A DNA stretch of 64,000 bases from Rhea pennata (lineage: Eukaryota; Chordata; Aves; Rheiformes; Rheidae), in assembly GCF_028389875.1 (NCBI RefSeq), contig NC_084702.1, positions 55,834,053-55,898,052 on the forward strand, in the 5' to 3' direction. The notes beneath the pieces are model-generated. The model worked only from the letters and a program-made list of their open reading frames with translations. It had not been told where the DNA came from and made no database searches. Positions 37,901 through 50,112 of this stretch are shown one piece after another. The translations under genes and the position numbers were made by a program. Numbering within the stretch: position 1 is the stretch's first letter; the number at the start of each line of letters is the position of its first letter.

Positions 37901-40900
37901 AGCCATAAAGTTTCCCTCAAAGCAGCCCTGACTTCCAAATCTGTGTGTCTGGCTCATTCTCTACTTTCTCTACCTACAGCTGAATTTCAACTTTACTTAA
38001 AAAAACCCCTGCAGAACAACCACCCTGTATAAATCACCAAGGTGACTGACATGAAACTTTACATCTCTGTTTCCTTTTGTGGGGAAGCAGCTATGACAAG
38101 AACTTTTACAGCTTTGACACAAACTTTCCAGTTACAAACCAGCATCTGTGTGTCACCGTGCAAACCGTGCAGGTGCTTTGTGTAAGTCTCAGCATATTTA
38201 CCATTCGGAAATACTGCCTTGAGTGCCCAAGCCCACTTTTTTGTCCTTTATGAAGCACTGTCGCTCACGAAAGCAGAGGCAGTGATTTTGTTGAAAGGAA
38301 GACCATATTTCTGAATTGCTTCTATCACTGACTGACTCATTGTTTTGAAGGTCACTATCTGAAGTGACTCCTAAATGAGATTTAGGTACTAAGTCTCCTC
38401 CTGGAGTCCTCACGAACCAAAGATTAAAAAGGAACAAAAGAATAAAAATCATTACTCCAACACTGAGAAAATAGTGACCTTCACCATTTGTATTCTCTGC
38501 AATAAGGCCAAGCCTAAAACAATCTCAACAACCCTTTCAGGTCATCACCACGTGTTTCAGAAAGGCATGATAAGTACCTTTTTCTCAAGTGACCTGTACA
38601 AAGCATGACACGTTGTCTTTCAGGGAGTTTTTCTAACGGCTTCTCATGCAAGAGCTGTCTGATATGAAAAGGGAAGTGGAGCATTAGGCTTCGTAAGCCA
38701 GTAAGTTTCTGCCCTATGATGCATTTGTTCTGTTGTTGCTATAGAAGTGAGCTACCACACTGTACTTCTTTTCTTTCTTCCTGCAAATTCTACTGCTTGC
38801 AGCTTCCAGTTACATGAGCTACCCTGAAGACTGTGTGCTCCAGCTTCCTCCTCGTGTGAAAATCACAGGAACCTCTCACACAAAACACACATCAGCAATT
38901 TTCAGGAATTAGATCTTTCTGGTATTTTTCACTTCTCCTTACTATTCATGGGTATCACTTTGCTTGCACCTGAAGCAGCAAATTTTTTCAAAAATCATTT
39001 TCCTCTCGGTTGCATCACTTCCTGGCCTTGTGACAAACGTTGCTGCCTGAACTACAGGGCTGCATTCTGCATGCTCACAGCAACTCACTGGTAACTTTGC
39101 TGTGTGAGGGTCCACAACCACAAAGCAAACATTTTATTAAGCAATTAAAAATCCATTCAATACAATGCATATTGAATTAATTTGAAAGAGATTAATATAT
39201 TGCAGTTCCATATTTCTAGACATTCTGTTTCTTACATGAGAAAAAGCAGTGATAACCACAGATATTATCTGAGAAATCCCAAGAGCTCAAGGAATCTACC
39301 CCAATATGGATGTTACAGGACAAATTGAATTTTACAGTAGTATGAAACGTATGCAAGTGATGGCTACGTGAATATAGAATGAATATAACAACAATCATAA
39401 AAGGAAGAAATATAGACCTTTAAAATCAAGAGCAAAGATTATCTCAGAGAAGCACTATTAGGGAAATTCCCTATTTGGTCAGAATCTTACTGAATTTCCT
39501 CAAGCTTTACCAGGGTTTGCATATTTGCAAACATGAACCACTACATTCAGAGGAGCACAATTATGGGTCAGACCATTTACTATCTTAACTAATAATATGT
39601 GTATAACTGCATACGATCACATCATCTTAGTAAGACAAAAATGCTAGCTACTTGGTAGCCATTTGTTTGTGAAAAGCCCCAGCTCAGGTCTTTCTTTTGC
39701 CTCTGACATTTTCTGACTATCTGATACTTGTTAGCCTAACATCAAATTGACCTAGGCTCCCTTTAATATTTATTCACATATGCTAAACTACTACTTACAC
39801 TCTTAACTTATTCTACCTTTAATGGTTATCATATATTAATCTCTATATTATCCTATGTTAACTACTATACTAAGGTCTAATAAAAGGGTTAGGATTAAAT
39901 GATAACTCTTACCTGCAAATATTCTCAAATGTGAAGCTCTGACTGTAATAGCAAATAAAGCCCAGTTGAGTATCAATTTATACTGGAAAGAAATACGAAG
40001 TTTTGGTCCAAATGAAGTGTTTTGGCATTCCAAATCAGGGTGACTCAGAATCCCTTGCTCTGGAAAAAAGCACACTACATTTTCTGTACTTTGAATAACA
40101 GCACTGACTTTCTTCACGTTGAGACACCTATCTAAGAGAGGTCTAAACTGCAGTATTGCTATTTTTCTAAATTATTATCTGTTCTAAACAGCTCCTCATT
40201 GTTCCAAAGCCCTGCTAAACATTCCTCCTCTTCCTCTAGAAGCTCTGGAAAAGAGGGGTTTTTAATGATGTAGTCCATTACAACCATCAGAAGCAGTACA
40301 GAATGATGTTTCAGATCCTACAGTATGCTGGATAAATGCAGGAATTTCATACTTCTCGTCCCACTTCCTTTTTGTAATCCGTAAATTTTGTTCTTACTAC
40401 TGGCCCCAGAGCGAAGGAAGATCTTCTAGAGAAATATAAGGCGCAGTTGCCGTGTAGGCAGATGACTGACAAACCCCATGTCATTACAATGCACATCTGC
40501 AGAGAAATAGACTGGCTTCCTCAATCAGTGAGGAAGTTCTCGGGGAAAAGAAGAGGGAATTGTACCTTTTAACACACAAAAATACAGATGACTTTTATAA
40601 GCACATGTACATGAGTAAGCTGAAAGTAAGCTAATATATAAAGAGATTGAATGAACTGTCATTAGTAAACTATTATGGCCATAACTTTGTTAGTTCTCTA
40701 AAGATAGTCCATAGAATCCGCATGTGCTGTGTCAACAGTTGTAGCCAGATTTAATGCATTTGCTCTCTTACTTGTTTTCCATGACAGACCTCATATTCTT
40801 GACTTCTGGTTGCCCTAGATTCTGAAGTATAAATAACATTTATTCCAGCCAAGTTCAGCCGTATTAAAGTCTGCTGCTCAACTGCTCTGTCCTTACGAGC

Positions 40901-42940
40901 AGCACAAGAACAGCTCTGTGGGCTTCCTGGTCTTTGCAAGACAATTATGTAGGCAAGGAAGGAAAGAAGCACAAAATAAATAATAAACTGGTCAAATAAG
41001 GACAGAAAACCCTTAAGCAGGACCTATAAGATCACAGTGAAAACAAAAACATACTCACTCACACACACACACACGAGGCATTCTCATATCCATTTATTTA
41101 TGCTCATCTATATAATTGGGCAGAATATACTGAGCAGAAGCTTTTTCTTTTAATACTGTGGGAGGAAGTTACCATAAAGCAATCAGACAAAGATTCTCAG
41201 TGTGACCTCTCTGGACTGATGTATGCTGCAGATATTCCCAAAGCTGATGGAGAAAGCATGATTCATTTTCATAAATTATTGAAGCAAAACAAATTTTCAG
41301 CTTCCAGAAATAAATATCACATTGGTAACTGCTGTATAATTCACTACATATGTGCTGATTGAAAACCTATGTGCCAAGCAACACTAAAATCAATGAATCA
41401 AATGTTTATTCATGGCAATTCAGGCGAGAGATGCAGTATGGACATACATCCACATTCATGGATATACTTAATGTTTGCAGATGGTTTACCTTCTGTTAGA
41501 GGTACCATGATTGCTTAGCATTTATTATTAGTTTGCTTTTTAAGAATCATTTACTCTTTTTATTTTATAAGTGGCTTCAAGAATCAGAATTTCAGTGTGT
41601 ATTCTGAATATTCCAGTTATGTGCCTGTTGGATGGGTGAAGTCCAGAAAGTTTTAGCTTCTGTCTGTATTACTTTCTTACTTGTTTTAGACCACAGGTTT
41701 GAAGAATAAGACAAGAAGGTTTTCCTTCCCTGCTGTCAGAGATGCTATATATCTTAGTAATAAATTTTTCTTTATTTCACCAGAGAGAAGTGCTATTACA
41801 AGGAAGCTGCAGAGTGGAATTTATCTAGCCCCAAGTGCCAAAAAGAAAACCTCATACACTCAGCCAGATAGGAATGAGGAGAAAAGAAGCCAGCAGAAAA
41901 TGGAATATGTTTGAAGAGATTATGTATGACATCAAGTTATTATACCAAACACTATCTTGAGATTAGTTCACATAACTCTTATTAGCAGTTCTGATCTTCA
42001 AAACATTTTGCAAACATTACCTAATCACTGCCAATAGCATGTTACATGATAATACAACCTTATAGTGATTAGAGGTATTTTCACTGAAAAAACATTTCCC
42101 CTGAACATCTAGGTTTTTCATATTCAAGCAACAGCAAAATCAAAAAGACTCTTTCAAAACTTTTTTTCCCCAAAGGAATTTCAACATAGTCAGAGAGAAA
42201 AAAAAAAAGTTCAATATTCTCTAGAAGAGCATTTTCAGCAGACTTTGCTTGACAAGTGTACTGGTAACTTATGCAAAGCCATATAATAATTCAAAATCAA
42301 GCTCAGAGTTTTGCTTCCAAATCAGAATATAATTAACATCCAATCAACAATACTTTAAATGATTCCGTCATCCAAGTGATACTAGTTTATTTGTACTTTT
42401 AAACTTTTTTCCTTCTGCGTTCTGCATCGGTGATGCCTTGTCTCTTTGTCACAGCTTCACTCATGCTTCAGCTTGGTCTCACACCTTACAGTATCCAAAA
42501 TGCAAATTTAGGAGCTGCCTGCAATTACTGATGTACAACAATTACTCTGTACTGATACTGGAGGAGAAAGAGAGAAAGCAATGCTGCTTGAATGATGGCT
42601 CATTTAAGCACCACAAAGTCAATATACACAAAATGGCACTGTTTCTGCTACATTTAGGCCCTCAGATATTGCTGTTTCTTTACACACACATCTAATAAGA
42701 AGATAAGGCCTCAGGCATGTAAATTACTGCATTGGCACAAATTTAAGATGACCTCCAATTTAAGATAAGCTACATTTTTCAAAGTAATAGAAGTAATAAT
42801 GGAAAAGTATTGACAGAAACTAAAACAATAAAATACGTATTAAAAAAATGAAAGCCGTCAAGTCCTCCTGCTCTTATATATAATCTACATGTAGCTCTTC
42901 ACCACCTTCATGCAGAAACTCCCTTCTCTGCCTCCCCCTA
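37901..42940. other. Intergenic, no gene recognised
   Basis: AT-rich DNA without a recognised gene. It holds a short CA repeat at 41059-41074. ORFs of 60-89 codons on either strand look like chance frames. Confidence 0.6.
41059..41074. repeat. (CA)n microsatellite
   Basis: Eight CA units, preceded by an interrupted ACTCACTCA stretch. Confidence 0.85.
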
Positions 42941-42949
42941 GCCCTGGCT

Positions 42950-44280
42950 TTTTGCCAGTCCCTACAACCTAAGCAATCCCACACATCCCTGGCAGCCCGG
43001 TTGCCTGCCCCGCTGGCCTCCCTGAGCTCCCTCCGCTCAGCGGATGGGTGCAGTTTGGGCCCGGGGGCAACCTCCCTCCCTCCCGCAGTCTCCCGGCAGC
43101 AGGGCCCTCAGCTCTGCCATCAGCCCCAGGGGACACTGTTGCCTTCATGAAGTAACCCTGCTCCCAAAGCCGTGCCCACAAACGGAAGACAAGTGGATTT
43201 TTTACCAATTTAAATGCAAAACAAACTTTTTCATAGATGCAGGGTAATACACTTGTCAAGTCCAATGCCGTTGCAAAAGCAGGGTCTACTTCTTAGCACT
43301 CCTGTTGCCAAAAAACCACAAAATCCATTTCTGGTTCATTAACTATTTCCGATATTCATAAGCACGGGCGTGTAATGCTGATTTGCTCTAGAGGCCACTC
43401 TTGACACTGGAAACAAGGAGTCAGGAGTGTGACTGCAGTGAGTATTGCGGGAGGCCAGAGCACATCCCTCCCGCGACTGCATGCCGGCAGTGGCCCCAGA
43501 AAGGAGGCTGCCCTCGACTCCAAGCGCACAGACATGCTTGTAAGATGACAGCCGCAGTTACTAACAGAAGTTACCTTTTGCTTCCATGGCTCGTAGTTCA
43601 CACATCAACTGTTTCTCCTTCCTTCTGATATTTAATTAAACTTTAATCTTCCTCTGAGGGAGGCTCCACAGAGCCTGGCAAAGTGGAGTTTAAAACTCTT
43701 TTTCAGGAAATGGAAAGAAATTTCTGGACCAGGAACAGATGCTTGGCCACCATCACGAATTAGGCTTCTCAGAAAGCCTTTCAGTAAATGCCTTCTACAA
43801 TTTTTAAAGTAGTTTGGTGGCAGGAATGTGATTCCTGTACAGGCAACAAACAGAAAGGAGAAACAGCAGGTACTTTACACAAAGATCTATTCTTTGTGTG
43901 AGTGTGCAGCAGTGGCACCTCGTCATTAATTTCCGGTCGCAGAGGTTTATTTTCTGTAACAACATGTCATGAATTTAAGCTTCAGCTCAACTTTTACATT
44001 GAGCTGGCATCACTGACTGTTAAATTTCTTCTTAACTTGTACACCAGGACTCCAAGCAGGTGTGTTGTTGCAGGAGGCTGTGACAGGCAGGCTCACGTAA
44101 ACCATGCTATCGCTCCAGGACCAACAACTGTAGGTGAGAGTTGCAGCTTCCGCCCCGGCCCCGCACAAGGAGCCCCATCAGGTGGGGCAGACAGCCGAGC
44201 CCCGACACCCCGGCTGCTGAGCTGCACGGCTACTGCAGACTGTTCAAATCACCGGCTCCACACCAGGTTCCCTGATCTCA
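42950..44280. other. GC- and CpG-richer block, no gene recognised
   Basis: Three GC-rich patches (about 42950-43170, 43430-43540 and 44140-44240) stand out from the AT-rich background and contain CpGs at higher density than nearby DNA. Overlapping ORFs of 67-141 codons occur on both strands. The longest, at 43902-44327 on plus, is Pro/Ala/Arg-rich in its second half and has no recognisable domain. A good donor-like 'GTAGGTGAGA' lies near 44130-44140 in the same direction. This might mark exons of an unannotated transcript, but nothing confirms it. Confidence 0.3.
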
Positions 44281-44559
44281 GGTTTTTGGATCTTTATGTT
44301 GAAATACCTTTACCAGTCAAACTTTGATTAGGCTTATACCTTGCTACTGATGCAGCTGCTGGTATACATACTGTAAGAATGACCTTCCCCCTGACTACTC
44401 CTATTATTCCTTACTAGAAATAAACTACGTAAGGATAAGCATTGTCCAAGAAGTGCAACTGCTCCCAGTAGTAGGGCTTCAGCTGCTTTAACAAGAGTAG
44501 AATAATTATAGCAAGTCATTTTTACATATAGACGAATCATCACTGGTGGTCGTTAATAC

Positions 44560-44930
44560 AAGAGCCCTTTATGTTTGTAATGGTCAATATGAGCAACTCC
44601 CACTGCCACTCGAATTCAGCTGTATTTTTTCTTGAGTCTATGACTTTATCTATAGTCTTAATCAAATGAAGCTTGAATTCTGCATTGTACAAACGATGAA
44701 ACATCAGAGTAATTCCTACATCAAGCCTCCACATTACAGCTAAACTAACGATATCTTCAAATGACATAGGATCAAATACACTCCTTGGTAATTTGTTCCA
44801 GTAGTAAATTCCCTTACTGGAAAAAAGTAATAATTTGAATTTTATTGCTAATATCTGGCTTCATGTTCCAGCCACTGGACCTTCATTATATTTCTGTCTG
44901 CTAGATTAAGCAATACTGTAGTAGCTGATT
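44560..44930 (-). mobile_element. Ancient CR1-like LINE, 3' region
   Basis: On the minus strand this reads 'CTTAATCTAGCAGACA', 'CCAGTGGCTGGAACATGAAG', then 'CTGGAACAAATTACCAAGG', then 'CTTGATGTAGGAATTACT'. These correspond in order to blocks I recognise from old sauropsid CR1 copies, of the kind abundant in turtles and crocodiles ('TCTAGCAGACAAAGG', 'CAATGGCTGGAAGTTGAAG', 'TGGAACAACTTACCAAGG', 'TCGATGCAGGAATTACTGG'). The copy is heavily diverged and lacks the final tail. It is older than the avian CR1 copies elsewhere in the window. The 3' limit at lower coordinates is uncertain. Confidence 0.65.
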
Positions 44931-47900
44931 TGTTCACGTTCTGCATGGATTTACGGCCTGAGATCAATTTGCTTTTTTGCCTGAGGGTGAAAAAGGACAG
45001 GTAACTCCATCCATCAGAAGCACTGACATAACTTCTTTTTGGCTGCTTTCCCTTCCCTGTGGGTATTATTTTACTTTTATCTGGTCAAATTACTCATCCA
45101 TAACTCAGTTTCTATTAAACATTCAGCACATGGTTCATTTGCATCAGCTAGATCAACTGCAGTGATGAACAATTGCCCAACTCTGCGCCTTCCAGGACTC
45201 CTCAGCAGGGAGAAGATGCATGTTGCATGGACTTGTTTTTTCTATGCAAATCACAGAAATAAAGAACATGATCAAATGGTTGATTGCAACAGTAGATTCA
45301 AAAGAAAATATCTCCCAAGGATTTTTCAAGAGCTTTTACCCATCAGCCAGAGGGAAATGAGAACTAACCTACTCCTAGCAAGGCTTTAGGAACTGGATTG
45401 TTGTGAAACATTGTAATAACACAGGACTGGATTCAACAGCTCTACAACCCTCTCCCCCAAATTCAACATTCCAGTCTTCAAAAGCATCACCCAACCTTGG
45501 AGAAGCTGCCAGGTACCCTATCTTTCCACTAACAACCTGCCAGGAATGCCAGGACTGAATCACTTTCTGACACTACACAAAACCAGTCAAACCTTAACTG
45601 ATGAACAAGCATTTGCCTCATCCCTAAGCTTTGACTGCATAGACGGTGAAACCCAACTTGAACAGTCAGCTCAGTTAACAGCAGTCAGGTGCACCCAAAA
45701 GAAGACATGGTACCTCTCCCTTATACTTTACAGCCCAGTATGTATTGCACTTCCTGGAGCACAGAAGTTCAGATAACATCCTTGCCTCATCAAGCCCTGC
45801 ATTGAAGAAGGCACTGACCACCAGCATGCTGGACAGTCTGAGCCACTTCTCTCAGACACAGTGTCAAATGGAACTTGATTAACAGGAAATATCTTAGTTT
45901 AATTTTAAACTGTCTGTTAGAAACACCCAAACTCCACACTATCATCAGCCAACCTGGCAATTGTAAAAAGGCTCTAGGGTGGCTGAAACCAAGTTTTTGT
46001 CATTCTTCCCCCTCAGCTGAACTTGAACCACCAAGCAGAACTCAGTTGTCTGGAAATCCAAAGTAGAAGATGATTTTAAACCTCTCATAAAGACAATAAA
46101 CTGTAATAGAATTGTGACCACAGAAAAAAAATGTTCTTTTCATATAGACTGACAGAAAATCTTCCAAGTAAGTGCTCCAGGTAAGTTTTACTTTAATATC
46201 TTGATTTCTTGCTATTCAGATTTATGAAGTGCTTCAGAAGAAATTGAATATAGAACTGTATACTTAATGACCATAGAGAAGCAAAACGCTAAGGCTACTT
46301 AACTTTAGGATGACTCAGCTCTCTGTGCCTTTGGCTCTTCATGGATGTATGAGTTCAAGCCACAGATTTGGTTGCCTTGGTTTCAAATGAGGACAACATA
46401 CACAGTACAACAAGACATATTAGGTCTATTCACAAAATATATGTAAAGAGATTTTAAGTAAATCTTCATTTAGAAAAGCCATGAGGGAATTTCAAGATCA
46501 CAAACTTCTGCCAACGAAAACAACAACAATAATACGGTTAGCTGACTGTTTTTGAAAATTGTAATGATGATATGCTCTAATGAAATGAAACAGAGCCAGT
46601 GTTTGTTCTGTTGGCTGAGCAGACTGATTCCCGCTCCAGCTCCATTTGCTGAAGCAGCCCCGTCCACGGGAGGGTGTGCTGTCTGCTCGCAGGCGTGCCA
46701 ACGACCAGATGCTTTTCTAGTAATGTTGTATCTTAAAGCAAGGCTGGAATCTGAGGTCTGGCAAAGAAATAAACAGTCTAAACATGCTTACGGTTTCACA
46801 GGGTACAACTCTCCATTCTGCAAAGTGGTGTGAAACTTTACCAAGTGCTGGCATTTGCAGCCTAGCTCAGCAAAAGCTTGGGTGTAAGAATGCTTTTTAT
46901 AAAACAGTCGGAGCAATACAGCAGTCAGAGAAGAGACTCCTCAACTAGCTAACAGCTGCATGCATCCCTGTTCAGTCCCAAAATCATCCAGTTTTTCAAT
47001 TAATTGAATTAATTTTTATTCTAAAACATTTCCCCCCTTTTTGGGTGATGTACATAATATTACTCCTTTGGACAAATCGTATCGACAGAGGTAATTGATA
47101 TCTGGCTCTGCCTGTAGCAAGCAGAATTTGGGACAAAAGAGATAAGGTAAGTTTGACACAAAAACAGAAGATAGGTGGTAAGTTTTCCTTGAAATATCAC
47201 CTGAGCAAAATACAGACAATATAGGCTAAGGAAGCTTATGATTGTTGTAACAATTCAGGTCCAGAGTAACTAAGCACATGTATATGTCCCAGTAAATCCA
47301 ATTAAATGGAAATTCAGTCATGTTCACACATGTGACTGTGATTATCTTAAGAGCCCTTACAGCTGTTACAGGATTCTGGACTCCATCATAGTTTAGAAAA
47401 AAATGAGACATAAATGATAAAAATTAATTGATATTTGTATCTTAAGGCAATAAATAAGCTAGAACTGCTGCAGTAGAAAGGTAAGAAACAACCATAAGAA
47501 ACAAAAGCAAGCATAATATCTCTTGGAGAAAAGAAATATCTAATACTTTCAATTCTGCCATTTTGCAAAGCTGTAGGAGGAGCACTTTAACTTTTCTGCT
47601 AAATGAAAGCTCATGTAATTCCTTATGTAGAGGTAATTTTCCATGTGTTAGAGCATAATGCAGATCCCACTGATATTCTTCATCCCACTTCCTACAGCAA
47701 CCAGCAATTTAGTGCCTAAATGTTTGGATGCCTTCACTTCCAACTGTATGATTTCCGATACCTATTCAATTTGTGGATAAACAGTGGCTTGAAACTTTAC
47801 AGTATAAGATGTAGTTGTCCTTGTTTTGCAACCTGTCATGCTACAGTGATAACAATACCACCTGCAACATCTCTGTGTACTCTCTAATCTCCTCATCACC

Positions 47901-49934
47901 CCAGGCAAAACTTAGACTTACCATCCTTTCTGTCTCAGAGAACAAACTCAGGCAGAGGAAAAAAGGCCCAGCAATAGAAATGCTGCTGCCTTTAATTAAA
48001 TCACAACGAAGTTCCTAATTGTAGCCCAGGGAAGAATCTTTCAAGTTAACTTAAATGTGTTATAGCAAACACTTGAGACGCAAGGTAGAAGTCAGTCACC
48101 AGTTTTTCACATTAGCACATCTTTAAATTGGTTTCTACAAATAACACAGAAAGCATCATTAAAAAACATTGACCTGCCTTAAGTAAAAAAAATTCAGAGG
48201 CTCCTTTTTCTGCCTTCTCCAATGCAAACAGTAGTCTTCTCAGTCCTTGTTACCCTCTAGTCAAGTAGAGTAAATCTTCAAGATTTTTCAGAGTACTTAT
48301 TTCCTACAAGAAGAGAAACCGATACAGGCTCAGGGCATTTTCTCCTAAATAATTTTTGTTTTCAGAATGTATTAACTCAGCTCTTGCTTACCTTAATCAT
48401 AGATGGCAACTGCAACCATGCTATATGCAAGCATTTTTCACTTAAGCAAATTTCAGCTAAGATACATCTGCGGCAGCTCTGTGACAAGAAAACATACTGT
48501 CTCTCTCTCCCTCTTCAACATGCCACCTGGCTCCTTCCTGCCTCATGAGAAAATTTCTGGTCCAAAGTCTCATGGCTGTTGCTGTTCTCCTCTTTCTAAG
48601 AAGTACCACTACACGCATTAGTAATCCCCACAGAAAATTCAAACAGTTGGATAGTTTTGAAAAAGAAAGACAAAGAGAGCATGTTCAACCCTTGACTTGA
48701 AACGCTATTTTCAGTACAGAGTTATCACACGTGACTAACAGATCACATTGTTCTGAAGAAAAAAAGAAGAAAAAAATCTATGTAAATGGAAATTATCGCC
48801 ACCAAGAACTATTCAAGTTCTATAAAAACATCAGATACAAACAGATATTATACCTGAACTAAAACTCAAGGTCACACTATAAACAGCTAGTAACACGCCA
48901 CATACACTCCATATTTCCTGTCCAAATACTGTTTCCTTGTGTTTACACATTCTGATTCAAATGCTCCAGTAATGACATAGCAGCCATGGAAATGCTGAAC
49001 AAATTAAGTCTTTTTTAATTATAGTTATAGACTAGATGCCTAATTTGTAGCCTTTCCTTTCAAATCCTTTCATTTCAACATCAAAAAAAATATTTAGTGA
49101 GACATTTATGTTTGTATTTACTATCTTCCTGACTCCATGTCCACCCTAATAAATTCATTAGTGAGACAAGTTGTACAAATGTTGTTTCCATGTCTCTTTT
49201 CTTCAAAGCTCATTATTTCATCTTCTTTTCCACTTAATATTTTCATGTTAAAACACATTCAGCATTTTTGTTTATTTTCAGCCACTAAAAAAATACTGGG
49301 CTGGACCTGTGAGCCTGTCCTGACAGCCAGGAACAGCACTAGTGTCCTGCCCACACACCCTTCCCACACACGAATATTGTCTTCTCTCCAGGTTAAATGA
49401 CAGTCCAGCTGCTCTGTGCTGCCAGCACTGGGCAGAGAGGATGGAAGAAAGCCAGGATATGGCTTCTTTCACAGAACAAAAACAGAAGGGACCATCTAAT
49501 ACGTGCAAACATACATGCAATTCAAATTCTATTAAATAACTCACAAAAATAATCTTTTTGTGTGGAACAGTGAGAAAGGGGAGAAGAAGGATAGGAGAGG
49601 GAAATTTGACCTTCATGAAGAATTGCCTATAATCTAAATTCCAGCTCAAATAAAACTTCCTGTTTATTACAGCATAAATGACGTTCAGCCACTTTTCTCA
49701 CAGAGAGAAAGGGGCTTGTGGATCATGCCTTAGGTTCACTAAGTTTCGGTAAAGATCTATCTTTACAGAGGACAAAGACAAGGAATTCAAAGGTAAATAA
49801 TAAAGCTGTTCCTTGCTCTTACAGTCTAATCACTTAGGAAGCCTCAGATGATAACATCTATGCTGCTAATGGCAAAGTCGAAAAATAGAAAATGATCCAA
49901 AAGTTTTTGGAATTTATATGCTGGTCTTTCTTTC
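44931..49934. other. Intergenic, no gene recognised
   Basis: No gene, RNA or mobile element was recognised. ORFs of 60-123 codons here show no family resemblance. Confidence 0.6.
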
Positions 49935-50112
49935 ATTTAGAAACATTGGAACAGGTTGCCTTAAGAGGTTGCAGAATCTTTGTCCTCAGAGATTTGCACA
50001 ACTCTATTGGACAAAGCTGAAGCAAGCCAGTCCGAACGCAGTGTTGACCCTACCTTGTGCAGGAGGTTGGACTAGATGATCTGTTGAGGCCCCTTTCAAA
50101 CTCTATGATTTT
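49935..50112 (+). mobile_element. CR1 LINE, old 3' end fragment
   Basis: The copy begins near 'CATTGGAACAGGTTGCC', continues with 'GTCCTCAGAGATTTGCACAA' and ends with 'GGAGGTTGGACTAGATGATC', followed by 'GAGGCCCCTTTCAAACTCTA' and a worn tail 'CTCTATGATTTTGAGA'. It is truncated at its 5' end to about 180 bases. Divergence from the avian 3' end is moderate to high, so insertion was earlier than that of the 17.1- and 30.5-kb copies. Confidence 0.9.
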
